This document shows positions 8,210-17,168 of a stretch of 64,000 nucleotides of DNA, piece after piece; the first letter of the stretch is position 1; every line of letters starts with the position of its first letter. The position numbers and the translations under genes were made by a program. The notes beneath the pieces are model-generated. The model ran no database searches and was not told the origin of the DNA. It worked only from the letters and a program-made list of their open reading frames with translations. Source of the DNA: Candidatus Obscuribacterales bacterium (GTDB lineage: Bacteria; Cyanobacteriota; Vampirovibrionia; Obscuribacterales; Obscuribacteraceae); NCBI GenBank assembly GCA_019747875.1, contig JAIEQI010000042.1:62001-126000 (forward strand), written 5' to 3'.

Positions 8210-9196
8210 TTGAAAGATATTTCTCACAAGATTAAAACTCTGCGCGTGGCTCTCGCGCAAGCCCGGCTTAATGCAAGTCCGGACCTTATCAAAAAGATCA
8301 AAGACAGCGAAGTACCCAAAGGCGATCCGCTACCAGTTGCAAAAGTCGCTGCTGTACAGGCTGCAAAAAATACAAGTTTGATAATTCCCTACTGTCATCC
8401 AATTCCAGTTGATTTTGTCGGCGTGGATTTCACTCTTGGAAACGACTTCATCGAGATCGACGTTACTGTCAAAGCTATCTACAAAACAGGCGTGGAAATG
8501 GAAGCGCTAACAGCCGCATCTGTCGCCGCCCTGACCATTTATGACATGCTCAAAGTATTCGATGAAAGTATGGAAATTGTAAGTGTAAGGTTATTGGAAA
8601 AACATGGCGGCAAATCGGATTGGAAAATCGATGCGGCCAAAAAGCTAAAAGCTGCAGTAATCGTGGTATCAGATTCGGTAGCAGCCGGCAAGAAACAAGA
8701 CGTTTCTGGAAAACTCATTGTTGAGAGATTGGAAACAGAGGGCCTGACAGTTTCGCAATATACAGTGGTTGCCGATGACGAACCTGAAATCGAATCGACA
8801 TTAAAAGATTTCGCCGATCGTGGACATTACGACATAGTATTCACAACTGGTGGAACAGGACTCGGCCCACGAGACAGGACACCGGAGGTAATGCAACGCT
8901 TGCTCGATTTGGAAATACCGGGCATTGCCGAAGCTGCCAGAACCTATGGACAGGAACGTATGCCAATGTCGATGCTCTCTCGTGCCCGTGCTGGTGTGCG
9001 CGGAAACACTCTTATCATTAATTTGCCCGGGTCAAGCAAAGCTGTCAAAGAAACGCTGGATGCACTGTTGCCATCCGTCCTGCACACAATTCCTATCCTT
9101 CACGGCGCAGGTCACGAAGCTGGACACGCCGAACACAAGCCTGACCACAAGGCAGATCCGAAACATGAGAAGCACGAACACAAACATAAGCATTAA
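8210..9196 (+). CDS. MoaC-MogA/MoaB fusion, molybdenum cofactor biosynthesis
   Basis: Residues 1-150 match MoaC, cyclic pyranopterin monophosphate synthase: KGDPLPVAKVAAVQAAKNTS, CHPI (62-65) and GVEMEALTAASVAALTIYD. Residues 155-310 match the MogA/MoaB molybdopterin adenylyltransferase fold: VVSDSVAAGKKQDVSG and TTGGTGLGPRDRTPEVM. The frame opens at a TTG at 8120, but MoaC homology begins only at KDISHK, so the TTG at 8210 behind GAGAGACAGC is preferred; this also leaves about 100 bp for a divergent promoter with potC. The usual MoaC N-terminal residues are therefore short. The last 30 residues form a His-rich tail (about 11 His) that may bind metal, which is inference. Confidence 0.9.
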   Translation: MKDISHKIKTLRVALAQARLNASPDLIKKIKDSEVPKGDPLPVAKVAAVQAAKNTSLIIPYCHPIPVDFVGVDFTLGNDFIEIDVTVKAIYKTGVEMEALTAASVAALTIYDMLKVFDESMEIVSVRLLEKHGGKSDWKIDAAKKLKAAVIVVSDSVAAGKKQDVSGKLIVERLETEGLTVSQYTVVADDEPEIESTLKDFADRGHYDIVFTTGGTGLGPRDRTPEVMQRLLDLEIPGIAEAARTYGQERMPMSMLSRARAGVRGNTLIINLPGSSKAVKETLDALLPSVLHTIPILHGAGHEAGHAEHKPDHKADPKHEKHEHKHKH

Positions 9197-9366
9197 ACCG
9201 GTGCCTGTATGCGATCTCCGATTTTCGATAACTTCTAACCGAGGCTTACCTAGTTCAAAGTTTGATCGAACACAAACCTCCAAATGCATTTGAAGCACCG
9301 TCGATCAAGTGCAGTAAAAGTCGCCAATTAACACTAAAATTGATATAGGTGAATTGAGTCAAATAG

Positions 9367-10029
9367 ATGTTCAAGAATAGAACTGAGGCTGGAAAGCAGC
9401 TGGCGGACAAACTAGAGGCCGCTCTGGTTCATGCACAGCCACTCAGAGATGTTGTTGTCGGATTGCCACGAGGCGGTGTTACCGTCGCTGTAGAAATTGC
9501 TGGGAAGCTTTCGGCGACATTGACCGTACTTGTAGCAAAAAAGATTGGAGCACCGAATCAAAAAGAATTTGCCATCGGCGCTGTTTCATCTTCCGGCATT
9601 GTTGTTCTAAACGATGACACAGGCATTCCACATTTTTTGCTGCGCGCATACATTGACTCTGAAAAAAATCGCCTTGCCAATGTCACAAAAATCGCAGAGA
9701 CCGAATGGCTCCACTCAGCAGGGTTAGAATCCCAAGTCAATTTCGCCGGAGCCAGAGCGATCGTCGTGGACGATGGTGTCGCGACAGGCATGACTACAAT
9801 TGCGGCAGAGCGCTCACTTCGCGCTTTGGGTGCACAAGAAGTATATCTTGCGGCACCGGTCGTTGCAGCAGAGACGGCCCGAACACTACGCAACAGCTAT
9901 GATCAAGTCATCTCACTGATTGAACCAAGCAACATGGGCGCGGTCGGCTACTTCTATGACGACTTTCGGCAGATTTCGGACGAAGAAGTCAAAATTGCGC
10001 TCTCATCATATGCTCAACCAGCAATTTGA
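9367..10029 (+). CDS. Predicted phosphoribosyltransferase (COG1926-like)
   Basis: The 220-residue cytoplasmic protein has the type I phosphoribosyltransferase fold. VVGLPRGGVTVAVEIA near residue 30 and the PRPP-binding motif IVVDDGVATGMTT (about 133-145) are clear, as is a LAAPVVAAETA strand-helix unit. Proteins with this exact arrangement form a family often found near stress or erythromycin-esterase genes; the nucleobase they act on is not established. The ATG at 9367 has only a weak upstream GAG. It follows the MoaC-MogA gene by 170 bp on the same strand, but no functional link is apparent. Confidence 0.85.
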   Translation: MFKNRTEAGKQLADKLEAALVHAQPLRDVVVGLPRGGVTVAVEIAGKLSATLTVLVAKKIGAPNQKEFAIGAVSSSGIVVLNDDTGIPHFLLRAYIDSEKNRLANVTKIAETEWLHSAGLESQVNFAGARAIVVDDGVATGMTTIAAERSLRALGAQEVYLAAPVVAAETARTLRNSYDQVISLIEPSNMGAVGYFYDDFRQISDEEVKIALSSYAQPAI

Positions 10030-10129
10030 ATGAGATCGCCAAAAGCATCAAAATGCCGGCGCTCCCGGGACTAGCTGCAGTCGAAGCAGGCAGCGCTGGC
10101 GATCTCTGTTCTTCTAAAGTGCTTTATGA

Positions 10130-10747
10130 CTAGCGTAGAGTTTGAGTTGGGCTCTTGCGCGCATGAATGTAACGCGCGTACCAATCAGGCCAGTCTTTGT
10201 CTTCTTCGCCTGTTTCTTCTTCAAATTTCTCGTGCGCGTCTCCGGCAGCCTTGAAGAGATCGACTAAAGCTTTCTGGTCTTCTGCAGACATACCGCCAGT
10301 CTTTTGAGCTAGCATCTTCGTGTAGAACTCTGCCCAGTCTGATTCTTTTCCTGTTTCTTTGTCATGCTTTCTGTGTGCAGCATCAGCATCAATAAGAAAT
10401 TGCTTGATGCCTGCAATTTCCATCTCTTTGACCTCATCCTCGAACATACGAATAGCCTCTTTGAGGGGATCTGCTTTGTCGGAATCGATTTTGTCAGGCT
10501 CCTTATTGTCAGAGCCGGGTCCGACCTCCGCATTATCAGTTTTCTTCTCAGCCGATTTCTCAGACGAAGGGTCTGTTTCTGATGCTTGGGTTGATCCACC
10601 AGTAGTTCGGGGCTTAAATCCGGCATCATCCAAAAACGCCATGTGAAGGTCCGCCGCACTTCCAGCTTCATGCGGCCCACGAGTTGAGTCACTACCTGCT
10701 GTATTGACCCGCTCTGCTAAATTGTCTTGGTCGCGTCCTTCAACCAT
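10130..10747 (-). CDS. Hypothetical acidic protein
   Basis: I do not recognise this 205-residue protein. It is highly charged and acidic, has no signal peptide or membrane segment, and divides into a disordered Ser/Asp/Lys-rich first half (to about 100) and a helical second half. Two segments of the second half resemble each other: HRKHDKETGKESDWAEFYTKM and HEKFEEETGEEDKDWPDWYARY, each ending in an aromatic W-x-x-(F/W)-Y pattern, which suggests an internal duplication. The ATG at 10747 follows GGGGA at 7 bp spacing. It stands alone between genes of the opposite strand. Confidence 0.6.
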   Translation of the reverse strand: MVEGRDQDNLAERVNTAGSDSTRGPHEAGSAADLHMAFLDDAGFKPRTTGGSTQASETDPSSEKSAEKKTDNAEVGPGSDNKEPDKIDSDKADPLKEAIRMFEDEVKEMEIAGIKQFLIDADAAHRKHDKETGKESDWAEFYTKMLAQKTGGMSAEDQKALVDLFKAAGDAHEKFEEETGEEDKDWPDWYARYIHARKSPTQTLR

Positions 10748-10857
10748 TGTTCGTCCCCGGATAAATGTCCCATTTCATAGTATCTGAGAACACTTTCCGC
10801 ACTAATGTGTAAATCAACATGCCTTGCTGGCACGCAGGTGTAGTTTAAATTTTTACA

Positions 10858-11151
10858 GTGCCTTGCACGGGAGCCGATCCATCGTTCGCGAAAAGTTTAT
10901 CGCACATTTATGGTTTTCCTGAGCTACCCAGCAGCGGTATGCCCATTGCTGTTTCCTTTATTGATTCACACAGCGGTAAAGTAACACTGCTCGAAACAAG
11001 CAAGATCGAAAGGAAACCACTTTTTGCAAATGATTTTGCAGTACCCACAAAATTCAAGAAAACAAAAAACGGAGCTGAAGTGATCCTTGCAGGTGAGGGC
11101 ACTGGCATACTTGAAGATCTCGCTGGATCTCTAGGTGGACCATCAAAGTAG
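10858..11151 (+). CDS. Short hypothetical ORF, possibly a gene fragment
   Basis: The ORF begins with GTG at 10858 shortly after an in-frame TAA and encodes 97 residues. The middle (IAVSFIDSHSGKVTLLET) and the end read like ordinary soluble protein with alternating strands, not like random translation, and the other frames here are closed or implausible. No ribosome site precedes the GTG. It may be a small protein or the remnant of a longer gene. No function can be given. Confidence 0.35.
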   Translation: MPCTGADPSFAKSLSHIYGFPELPSSGMPIAVSFIDSHSGKVTLLETSKIERKPLFANDFAVPTKFKKTKNGAEVILAGEGTGILEDLAGSLGGPSK

Positions 11152-11168
11152 GAACCTGACAGACTAAA

Positions 11169-12695
11169 TCAACGAATCACTTTTACGATTTGAGAAACGT
11201 TTTCACAATTCAGCGATTCAGTTTTTGCCAAGGGTGAGTACTGCCAATTGTTGGCTCGAAAAAGTTGCGAAATAAGATTTGAATAGCCAAATACGCGCAG
11301 ATTGATTTTTGCCATTCCTGCCAAGTCTCGTTTTAAATTGGCACATTGCCGTGAGCGCCTCTTTATACTGGCAGGCTCTGTAGCCGCCGCGCTAAACCAT
11401 ACTAACGCTTCAGCAGGTCTGCCAAGGCATTGCTCAAGATAATTAGCTATTTCCATTTTTGTTCTTGAATCCGGAAAGTATTCGGCCGCTTTTGCATAAT
11501 GCTTAACTGCCAATTCATAGTTTTCCTGCAAATCATAAAGATCACCGGACAACAGCTCAACTAGAGCTTTCTCATGTGAGTCTGCGAAGCAAGACTTGGA
11601 TTCCTCAATCTCTTCCTCAAGAGGGTCCGTGCGGAACTCGCGAAATTCTAGAAGCATCTGTGCTTTGAGACGAAGCAATTCAGTTGTCAGAGCCGATACT
11701 TGCCCATCCGGGAGCTGAGTGCTAAAAATGGCACTCTGCGACTTATTAGTCAGACCCTTCAGTTGTTCAAACCGTTTAGTATAGATCGCCATCAATGGTA
11801 CGAATGCCTCACGTACCATGCCATTCTTGCGCAGGCGCCTCTCATAAGAACGAGCAAATGCCTCGGAAAATGGCAGTGTCTTAAAAGCAGTTCGATTAAC
11901 CGCAATGGCTTCAGCAATTTTCCCCTGGCGTTCTAATGATTGCACTAGAATCATATAGGCGAGTAACGTTTTCGCATTTAGTGCAATAGCTTTTTGGCAA
12001 GTTATTTGCGCTTCCTCGTTTTTTCCTTCTGCGAGCAATAGCATTCCGAACAGACTTCTTATGTGCGCATCCGTGGGAAGCTTTTGGATAGCAACCAGAC
12101 AAATCTTGCGCGCCCTAGCTATGTCTTTTGCTCCTAATGCACTTACGATCGCGATCGTAAAGCTCCTTGAGTCTTCCGAAAGTTTCGGCAGCTGTACTTC
12201 AGCCAGCTTAGACGCCTCTTTCCAATTATGCAAGGACGCCATCATCGCGATCTCTTCAGTTAAAATTCGCTTGTCATCGGGAAATCGCAGGCGCGCAATG
12301 CGGATCAGCTCTAAAGCATGATTTCTTTGGCCAGAATTCCAGAAACAGCGAATCACGGACAGTGTTGGCCCCGAGTCGGCGGGAAACAAACTTTCAGCAA
12401 CTTTGTATTCATCAATGGCTAATTGAAACAAACCTGCAGTTTCATATTTGGCACCGCGACCCATGATTTCAGTCAGTCGCTCCTTATCCTTAGCCGCATT
12501 TGATGACTGATCACCCGGGGTCGCGTGACTTCGGTTTATAACTTCCCGATGGTAGCTTGGTATTGCCAAAACCTTATGTTTAGCAAAGACATCGCTTGCC
12601 TGCGCAGAAGCAAACAATGAAAGAGAAGAGAATAAGACTATTGAGATTAGCAAAGCCAAAGGAATCATCTTTTGTCTACCTGCATAAACATTCAT
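11169..12695 (-). CDS. Exported TPR-repeat protein in the Tad-like locus
   Basis: The 508-residue product starts with a signal peptide (hydrophobic LALLISIVLFSSLSLF followed by ASAQA) and then contains TPR-like helix pairs spread over about residues 70-450, for example AGLFQLAIDEYKVAESLFP, ALVELLSGDLYDLQENYELAVKHY (split by a loop) and AEALVWFSAAATEP. The start may be the ATG at 12695 or an internal ATG at 12668 behind AGGTAGAC. It is the last gene of the minus-strand run that includes TadE- and TadG-like proteins. A role like the TPR lipoprotein TadD in pilus biogenesis is possible but is inferred from context only. Confidence 0.7.
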   Translation of the reverse strand: MNVYAGRQKMIPLALLISIVLFSSLSLFASAQASDVFAKHKVLAIPSYHREVINRSHATPGDQSSNAAKDKERLTEIMGRGAKYETAGLFQLAIDEYKVAESLFPADSGPTLSVIRCFWNSGQRNHALELIRIARLRFPDDKRILTEEIAMMASLHNWKEASKLAEVQLPKLSEDSRSFTIAIVSALGAKDIARARKICLVAIQKLPTDAHIRSLFGMLLLAEGKNEEAQITCQKAIALNAKTLLAYMILVQSLERQGKIAEAIAVNRTAFKTLPFSEAFARSYERRLRKNGMVREAFVPLMAIYTKRFEQLKGLTNKSQSAIFSTQLPDGQVSALTTELLRLKAQMLLEFREFRTDPLEEEIEESKSCFADSHEKALVELLSGDLYDLQENYELAVKHYAKAAEYFPDSRTKMEIANYLEQCLGRPAEALVWFSAAATEPASIKRRSRQCANLKRDLAGMAKINLRVFGYSNLISQLFRANNWQYSPLAKTESLNCENVSQIVKVIR

Positions 12696-12710
12696 TACTA
12701 AAACGAATCG

Positions 12711-13355
12711 CTACCTCGTTGGCACTTCGTCTATGTGTTTATAAACCATTATGGAAACAGTGGTGGTTGGTCTAGCATTTGAACTGCCGTAAATTTTGAA
12801 CGTCCCATCCCAGTCACCTTTTCTACATTCCATCACTTGTTGCGACCATCCACGTGCCCGCATTGCTGCATTTGCTTGGTTGCTTTCCCGAACGGTCCAT
12901 CCATCGGATCTAAGTGAACTCCTATACCAACTAGAAACGCGTGTGACATCATCCGCGGTGACAATGGTTAATCCTGATATATCATCAGAACCGACATCAC
13001 TCTCCGCATACTGGCTGTTTGTACCTTTGTAAATCGGAAAGTTGAGGCCAGAGGGTGGCTGCATCACAATTTTTGGTGTTTGTGAAATAGTTTTCTCCAT
13101 TTCACTCAATCGTTGCCGGTCGGCAGAAGACATTTTGTTTAAGAACTTCTGTTTAGCGGCTTGTAAGGACGACTGGCTACCGGTCAATGAGATACCAGCC
13201 TGTTCTAATTCTGGTGCTAAAGATTTGAGTTGCTTGGCTATATCGGGAGATTTCCTCTCCAAGATTTCTTGAACGCGCCCTTGGCACCAGACAGGGGTTA
13301 CGCTGAAGTTGATCCAACAAATGAAGGTCAAAACAGTTTGGGCATCTTTCCTCAT
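12711..13355 (-). CDS. Hypothetical exported protein in the Tad-like locus
   Basis: The 214-residue protein begins with a likely signal peptide (about 1-25, ending near VWCQG). A helical segment (30-100) is followed by a compact domain with PIYKGTNSQYAES, VTADDVTRVSSWYRSSLRSDGW and TVSIMVYKH. The pattern of a potential followed by xxWYRxxLxxxGW is a recurring feature of small exported bacterial domains, but I cannot name the family securely. Its ATG overlaps the stop codon of the upstream TadG-like gene (ATGA), so the two are translationally coupled and likely function together. Confidence 0.65.
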   Translation of the reverse strand: MRKDAQTVLTFICWINFSVTPVWCQGRVQEILERKSPDIAKQLKSLAPELEQAGISLTGSQSSLQAAKQKFLNKMSSADRQRLSEMEKTISQTPKIVMQPPSGLNFPIYKGTNSQYAESDVGSDDISGLTIVTADDVTRVSSWYRSSLRSDGWTVRESNQANAAMRARGWSQQVMECRKGDWDGTFKIYGSSNARPTTTVSIMVYKHIDEVPTR

Positions 13356-15781
13356 CGTTTGTCGTCTCCATAGCGCCCCTTGTACATGCCATCATGGATA
13401 AAACAATTCTCTGGCATTTCCCAAATGACTCCGCTTTCCTGCCCATTGTCGCTGGACATTGCGCACGCTCTCTTGAAACCTGACTGAAGTGTTAATGCAC
13501 CAAGAAGACCATTAAAACCGGAGGCGGGGGCGAAAAGATAGCGATCGAAATTCTTAGCTGTAGCCGGATAATCGTCGCATACTTTTTTAGAAAATCCGCT
13601 GGTAGGTGGAAAGAAATCGACAGCAGGATCAGCAAGACGATAATAGCTTTTTGCTATACTGTCTTGAAATATGTGCTCAGACCAGGGTCCTATAGCGTCT
13701 GGCGGGGTGCGCATGAATTTTGTAAGCCATGATGGAATTGGGGCACCATACCGATAAAGAGTTCCTTGAGCTACTGACACTTTCAAATTTCCATCATCAC
13801 CCAAGAAAATGTAAGCAGCACAACCTAAGGGCAACCTGGTCGTGTCATCCAGGATAGATTTAAGTTCTTGCATTGATGCTGAGGGCTTAATAATGCGCAT
13901 CCGACGCTTGAGTGCCTCGCAAATCGGACCCACAGCAGAATGGCGATCCCGATCGCCAAGAAAAATCTTTAGCGAACCGTCCTGCGTATACTTTTTATTT
14001 GATCTATTAATAAGACTGGGCACTGGTAACGGTGCGCTCAGTCGCTCGCGCATTCCGGACTTAGTATTGTCATCAAGAGTAAATCGCAATTTGTCTGACC
14101 ATCCACCGGAAGCAAATAACCAGGCCAAGGCGACATCAACATCAATTGGAACCAGGAAGTTCCCTACTATTTGAGTTTCGAAGTATGGTCTTACCAACTC
14201 TCCGGCAAGTATTCCTAAATCTAGGCTGGATGTGTCTCCACTTTCCAGTTCGAAAACAAGACCGTTATCATCGGCATTGCTCGCATACACACTAAACCAA
14301 CCCGACGTGGTGCCATCACGAATCATTGGCTGGCTCGGGTTACCGGAAACCGCCGGAGTATGTCCCATTGCCATTTTTGGAGGATCGCCAACGATCTCTG
14401 GCCCTATTACGGGGGATATGACGTTCATAGCAATCGTTAACATTCCAAGCTTGATAAGGTTTGCTGCAATTGCAGCAGTATATGGATTCGCCAACATGAT
14501 AAAAAGCTGTATCAGGCTAAACTTTGTTCTAACCCCGGCCGGCCCGAATGGAAAGGGTGTCCAAAGTAACAAATCGTCTATTCCTTTCCACTTCATTATG
14601 TAAGGAGAAGGAAGGAACTTTACGCCCTCTTTTACTTGAAGCGGATTGAAAACAGTTTGAGCAAGAACCGGGCTTGGTTCCATCCCAAGGGTGCCATTAA
14701 ACTTCGGAGTGACCACATGAGCACTCAGATAATCAATAACGTGCAGCGATGATCCGTTAGCGCCTGGATCATTATCAATACGAATAAATCCGCGAGGAAA
14801 CTGAATTGGAAATCCAGCGGTCACATCTTTAGCAACACCAGCAGCGACTTTTTCAAGCTTCGCGTCAGTCTTGGGCGCATCTGCCTTTGACAAATACGAA
14901 AATGAGTTCGGTGGTATTACTCCAGCTAGTGAGAACGGCGTGAGAAAATCAGTGGTTTTGGAAAGACCGAACTTTTGCAAGGGAACTAAAAATGGCCGCT
15001 GTTCGTGCGATAGCGGAACGAAACAAAAATCATATTTGCCGTTGAGGGGGTCGTTCAAAAAAAATGGTTCATAGCCAAGCATGTAACCGCGATTAGGGTT
15101 GAACAAGTTCGTTGGAAGCTGGATCGCGCCTGGAGCAAATTGCTCGGATGTGTTTATGTACACATTCGAATCCTTTTTCTGCCTTTGCTCATAGTGCGCT
15201 GTATTCCAATTCTCTCCGATCAGTGTAGGATCGCTTTCTCCAACCATTCGTAGTGAATTTGAACCGGCAAGAGTTTTGTAGGCTTTTGAAAGATCGAGGC
15301 TCGGTTGGTTTAACTTACTTGTAAGTTCACGGCTGATTGCAGTAGCCATGCTGTAGATCTCGCGAACATTCCTTTGAGCCTGCGGCGAAAATACTCTTTG
15401 ACCATTTTCGCGATCCATCATTTGAGCATTTAACACGGACGCCATAGTTTGGCCCCAAACACGGTTAATATTGCCCAGATTAATATAGAAGTGTCCGCTG
15501 CGTTGGACGGCCACGCCGGCAAATTGATCCTCTTGAACGGGAGTAAGCTGTACTTCCGGACCGACAACTGACATTGTCGCAACATTCAAGTTTCCTGAGT
15601 CCACCGCGTTCTGAAGTTCGTTTGAACCACCAAAAATGGCGACCAATCCTATCGCACACACACCAATCATGACAAGAACAATCACGATGACTACAGCAAT
15701 TGGCATGGTTTGTCCGCGAGCTGAAATCAGCAGAGCAGCTCCATGATTTAAGCTTTGACGACGCCAGGTGTTCCTTGACAT
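13352..15781 (-). CDS. Large TadG-like protein with N-terminal membrane anchor
   Basis: Near the N-terminus is a RGQ motif directly before a single hydrophobic helix (PIAVVIVIVLVMIGVCAIGLVAI) and then NELQNAVDSGNLNVATMSV, which follows the TadG pattern in which the helix is followed by LQ-x-AxD and a small-residue helix. The remaining 730 residues form a long extracytoplasmic region without recognisable domain and with several Cys. The frame extends to a GTG at 15802, but the ATG at 15781 lies behind AAGAGGAAA and is preferred (809 residues). TadG-type proteins are minor pseudopilin-like parts of Flp/Tad pili; this one is much longer than usual. Confidence 0.7.
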   Translation of the reverse strand: MSRNTWRRQSLNHGAALLISARGQTMPIAVVIVIVLVMIGVCAIGLVAIFGGSNELQNAVDSGNLNVATMSVVGPEVQLTPVQEDQFAGVAVQRSGHFYINLGNINRVWGQTMASVLNAQMMDRENGQRVFSPQAQRNVREIYSMATAISRELTSKLNQPSLDLSKAYKTLAGSNSLRMVGESDPTLIGENWNTAHYEQRQKKDSNVYINTSEQFAPGAIQLPTNLFNPNRGYMLGYEPFFLNDPLNGKYDFCFVPLSHEQRPFLVPLQKFGLSKTTDFLTPFSLAGVIPPNSFSYLSKADAPKTDAKLEKVAAGVAKDVTAGFPIQFPRGFIRIDNDPGANGSSLHVIDYLSAHVVTPKFNGTLGMEPSPVLAQTVFNPLQVKEGVKFLPSPYIMKWKGIDDLLLWTPFPFGPAGVRTKFSLIQLFIMLANPYTAAIAANLIKLGMLTIAMNVISPVIGPEIVGDPPKMAMGHTPAVSGNPSQPMIRDGTTSGWFSVYASNADDNGLVFELESGDTSSLDLGILAGELVRPYFETQIVGNFLVPIDVDVALAWLFASGGWSDKLRFTLDDNTKSGMRERLSAPLPVPSLINRSNKKYTQDGSLKIFLGDRDRHSAVGPICEALKRRMRIIKPSASMQELKSILDDTTRLPLGCAAYIFLGDDGNLKVSVAQGTLYRYGAPIPSWLTKFMRTPPDAIGPWSEHIFQDSIAKSYYRLADPAVDFFPPTSGFSKKVCDDYPATAKNFDRYLFAPASGFNGLLGALTLQSGFKRACAMSSDNGQESGVIWEMPENCFIHDGMYKGRYGDDKR

Positions 15782-15908
15782 GTTTGAAAGTTTCCTCTTC
15801 ACGCGCCTCTATGTTACTTCATCCTGGCTTTGTTGGCATTGATGACAACCCTCGTTTCTTGCCAGGAAGGTTCCAGGTCCTATCTGCACAAAGGCACCGT
15901 ATTTGGTA

Positions 15909-16295
15909 TTACCAACCCCATCCATAATAGCGAAGTCCATCTTCGAAGCTCAGTCGCTTATGTGCGGCCATGCCCAGCCCAAGTGCCACTAGATATTCGG
16001 CACAAAGACCTTCTTCGATGAATTGCATTGCGCGAGTGCAGAGTTTTGCAACTTCGCCGTGCAGAAAGCCACTGTTGAAGAGTACTTGATCAACGGACTG
16101 CTTCAGCGACTCGGCGATTTCCATTGCTTCCACAATTTCTTCGGTGCTCAAAATCTTCGCTTCTTTGACCAACCGTGCAAGAGTCGTAGCTTGGTTCTTC
16201 TCTAAGCGGGTCTTCCAAACACAGCTATTGCCCTTAATTGAGTTCATGTACTCATGAGCTCTGGCAGATGGTGATTCAATTCTTGCAGTCATCAT
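15909..16295 (-). CDS. Small helical hypothetical protein
   Basis: The 128-residue soluble protein has no signal peptide or membrane segment. It is all-helical, with a pattern like LxxxAxxLSTEEIxEAMEIA, then VDQVLFNSGFLHGEVAKL, then FEDGLRYYGW. This resembles the short helical repeats seen at the N-termini of type II/IV secretion ATPases and of many regulatory proteins in this kind of genome, but I do not assign it. The ATG at 16295 follows a strong GGAGGA ribosome site. It lies between the two TadE-like genes and the TadG-like gene on the same strand, so it may help assemble or regulate the pilus. Confidence 0.65.
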   Translation of the reverse strand: MMTARIESPSARAHEYMNSIKGNSCVWKTRLEKNQATTLARLVKEAKILSTEEIVEAMEIAESLKQSVDQVLFNSGFLHGEVAKLCTRAMQFIEEGLCAEYLVALGLGMAAHKRLSFEDGLRYYGWGW

Positions 16296-16443
16296 TTCTC
16301 AAATCCTCCGGTTCCAACCTATGAGCAAATTGTATTGATATGAGTGGTCGCTCTAGGGGCTCTTTCTGGGCAGTTTTGGGTCAATTGTTTAAGTTCCAGT
16401 TTTTGTCTTTCTAGATGCAGAAAACGTCAGGGCACTTACGCAA

Positions 16444-16463
16444 GGGCGACGCCTGGCGTCGCC
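16444..16463. repeat. GC-rich dyad repeat (GGCGACGCC-T-GGCGTCGCC)
   Basis: Nine bases pair perfectly around a single T. A related dyad lies at 24512-24534 (GCGACGC-ATG-GCGTCGC), and a truncated form GGGCGACGCCCCTACA at 63234-63249. The element sits in the 200 bp gap between two genes of the Tad-like run. There is no T-run, so it is probably a dispersed palindrome rather than a standard terminator. Confidence 0.6.
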
Positions 16464-16492
16464 ACTCGAACCGGCCGAGTCAGCCACGATCA

Positions 16493-17041
16493 TTAGTGAA
16501 TGCTTGTTCCAGGTGCAATTGAAGAACTAAGCGCAGCAGAAGCAGTGTTCGGCAATTGGGCGCCTTGGTTGGTGACGAGATCAGGATCTTCGACGTGACC
16601 TCTGTTGCTGAAAGTGATCGGGAATGGCTTACCGAGTCCAGGTACATCAAAGAAAGGAACTGTAAACCAGGGGGCATATTGAATAGTTGTTGTTACGTGG
16701 ACTACCTTGTCTGCCTTCAGCACAGAATCAGCAACACCATCTTCATAAACGACTTCAGTTTGAATTCCTGGTTGAACATTAGCCAGTGCACCGAGTCCGT
16801 TTGTCCGCCAGTATTCCGGCAGGGACTTCATGATTTGTCCTTCAACGGCCTGCGCTTCATTTGCATTCAACAATGCAGCTTCTCTGGTTTGCCAGGTGTT
16901 CAGCATGTACCCTGAGTAGGAAGCGAGCCCCAGTCCCAAGATATCCAACATCGGGAAGAACATGAAAATAATCAGGATGAATAGCGCTGGTCCAGCTTCA
17001 CAAATTACGGTTCCTTTGTTTGTTCTGCGTTTGTTTTTCAT
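16493..17041 (-). CDS. TadE-like pseudopilin, second copy
   Basis: A longer frame begins at 17107, but the ATG at 17041 is preceded by GAGGGACGG, the same ribosome site that precedes the neighbouring TadE-like gene, so the protein starts MKNKRRTNKG (182 residues). A short basic N-terminus and TVICEAGPALFILIIFMFFPMLDILGLGLASY form the pseudopilin-like membrane helix with an early Glu. A beta-rich extracytoplasmic part follows (VVHVTTTIQYAPWFTVPF). TadE-type proteins are minor pseudopilins of Tad pili. A 61-residue spacing of leaderless sequence separates it from the upstream TadE-like stop. Confidence 0.7.
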   Translation of the reverse strand: MKNKRRTNKGTVICEAGPALFILIIFMFFPMLDILGLGLASYSGYMLNTWQTREAALLNANEAQAVEGQIMKSLPEYWRTNGLGALANVQPGIQTEVVYEDGVADSVLKADKVVHVTTTIQYAPWFTVPFFDVPGLGKPFPITFSNRGHVEDPDLVTNQGAQLPNTASAALSSSIAPGTSIH

Positions 17042-17168
17042 GTTTCCGTCCCTCAGAAATTGATTCGCCCATAAATTTTGATTTTGATGTTGCAAGAAGT
17101 TGCCCACTTTCTTGTCTTAGATGGAGTTGAGAGGGGCGATAGCCCAGCGAAACTCCGGAGCGTCTTAA

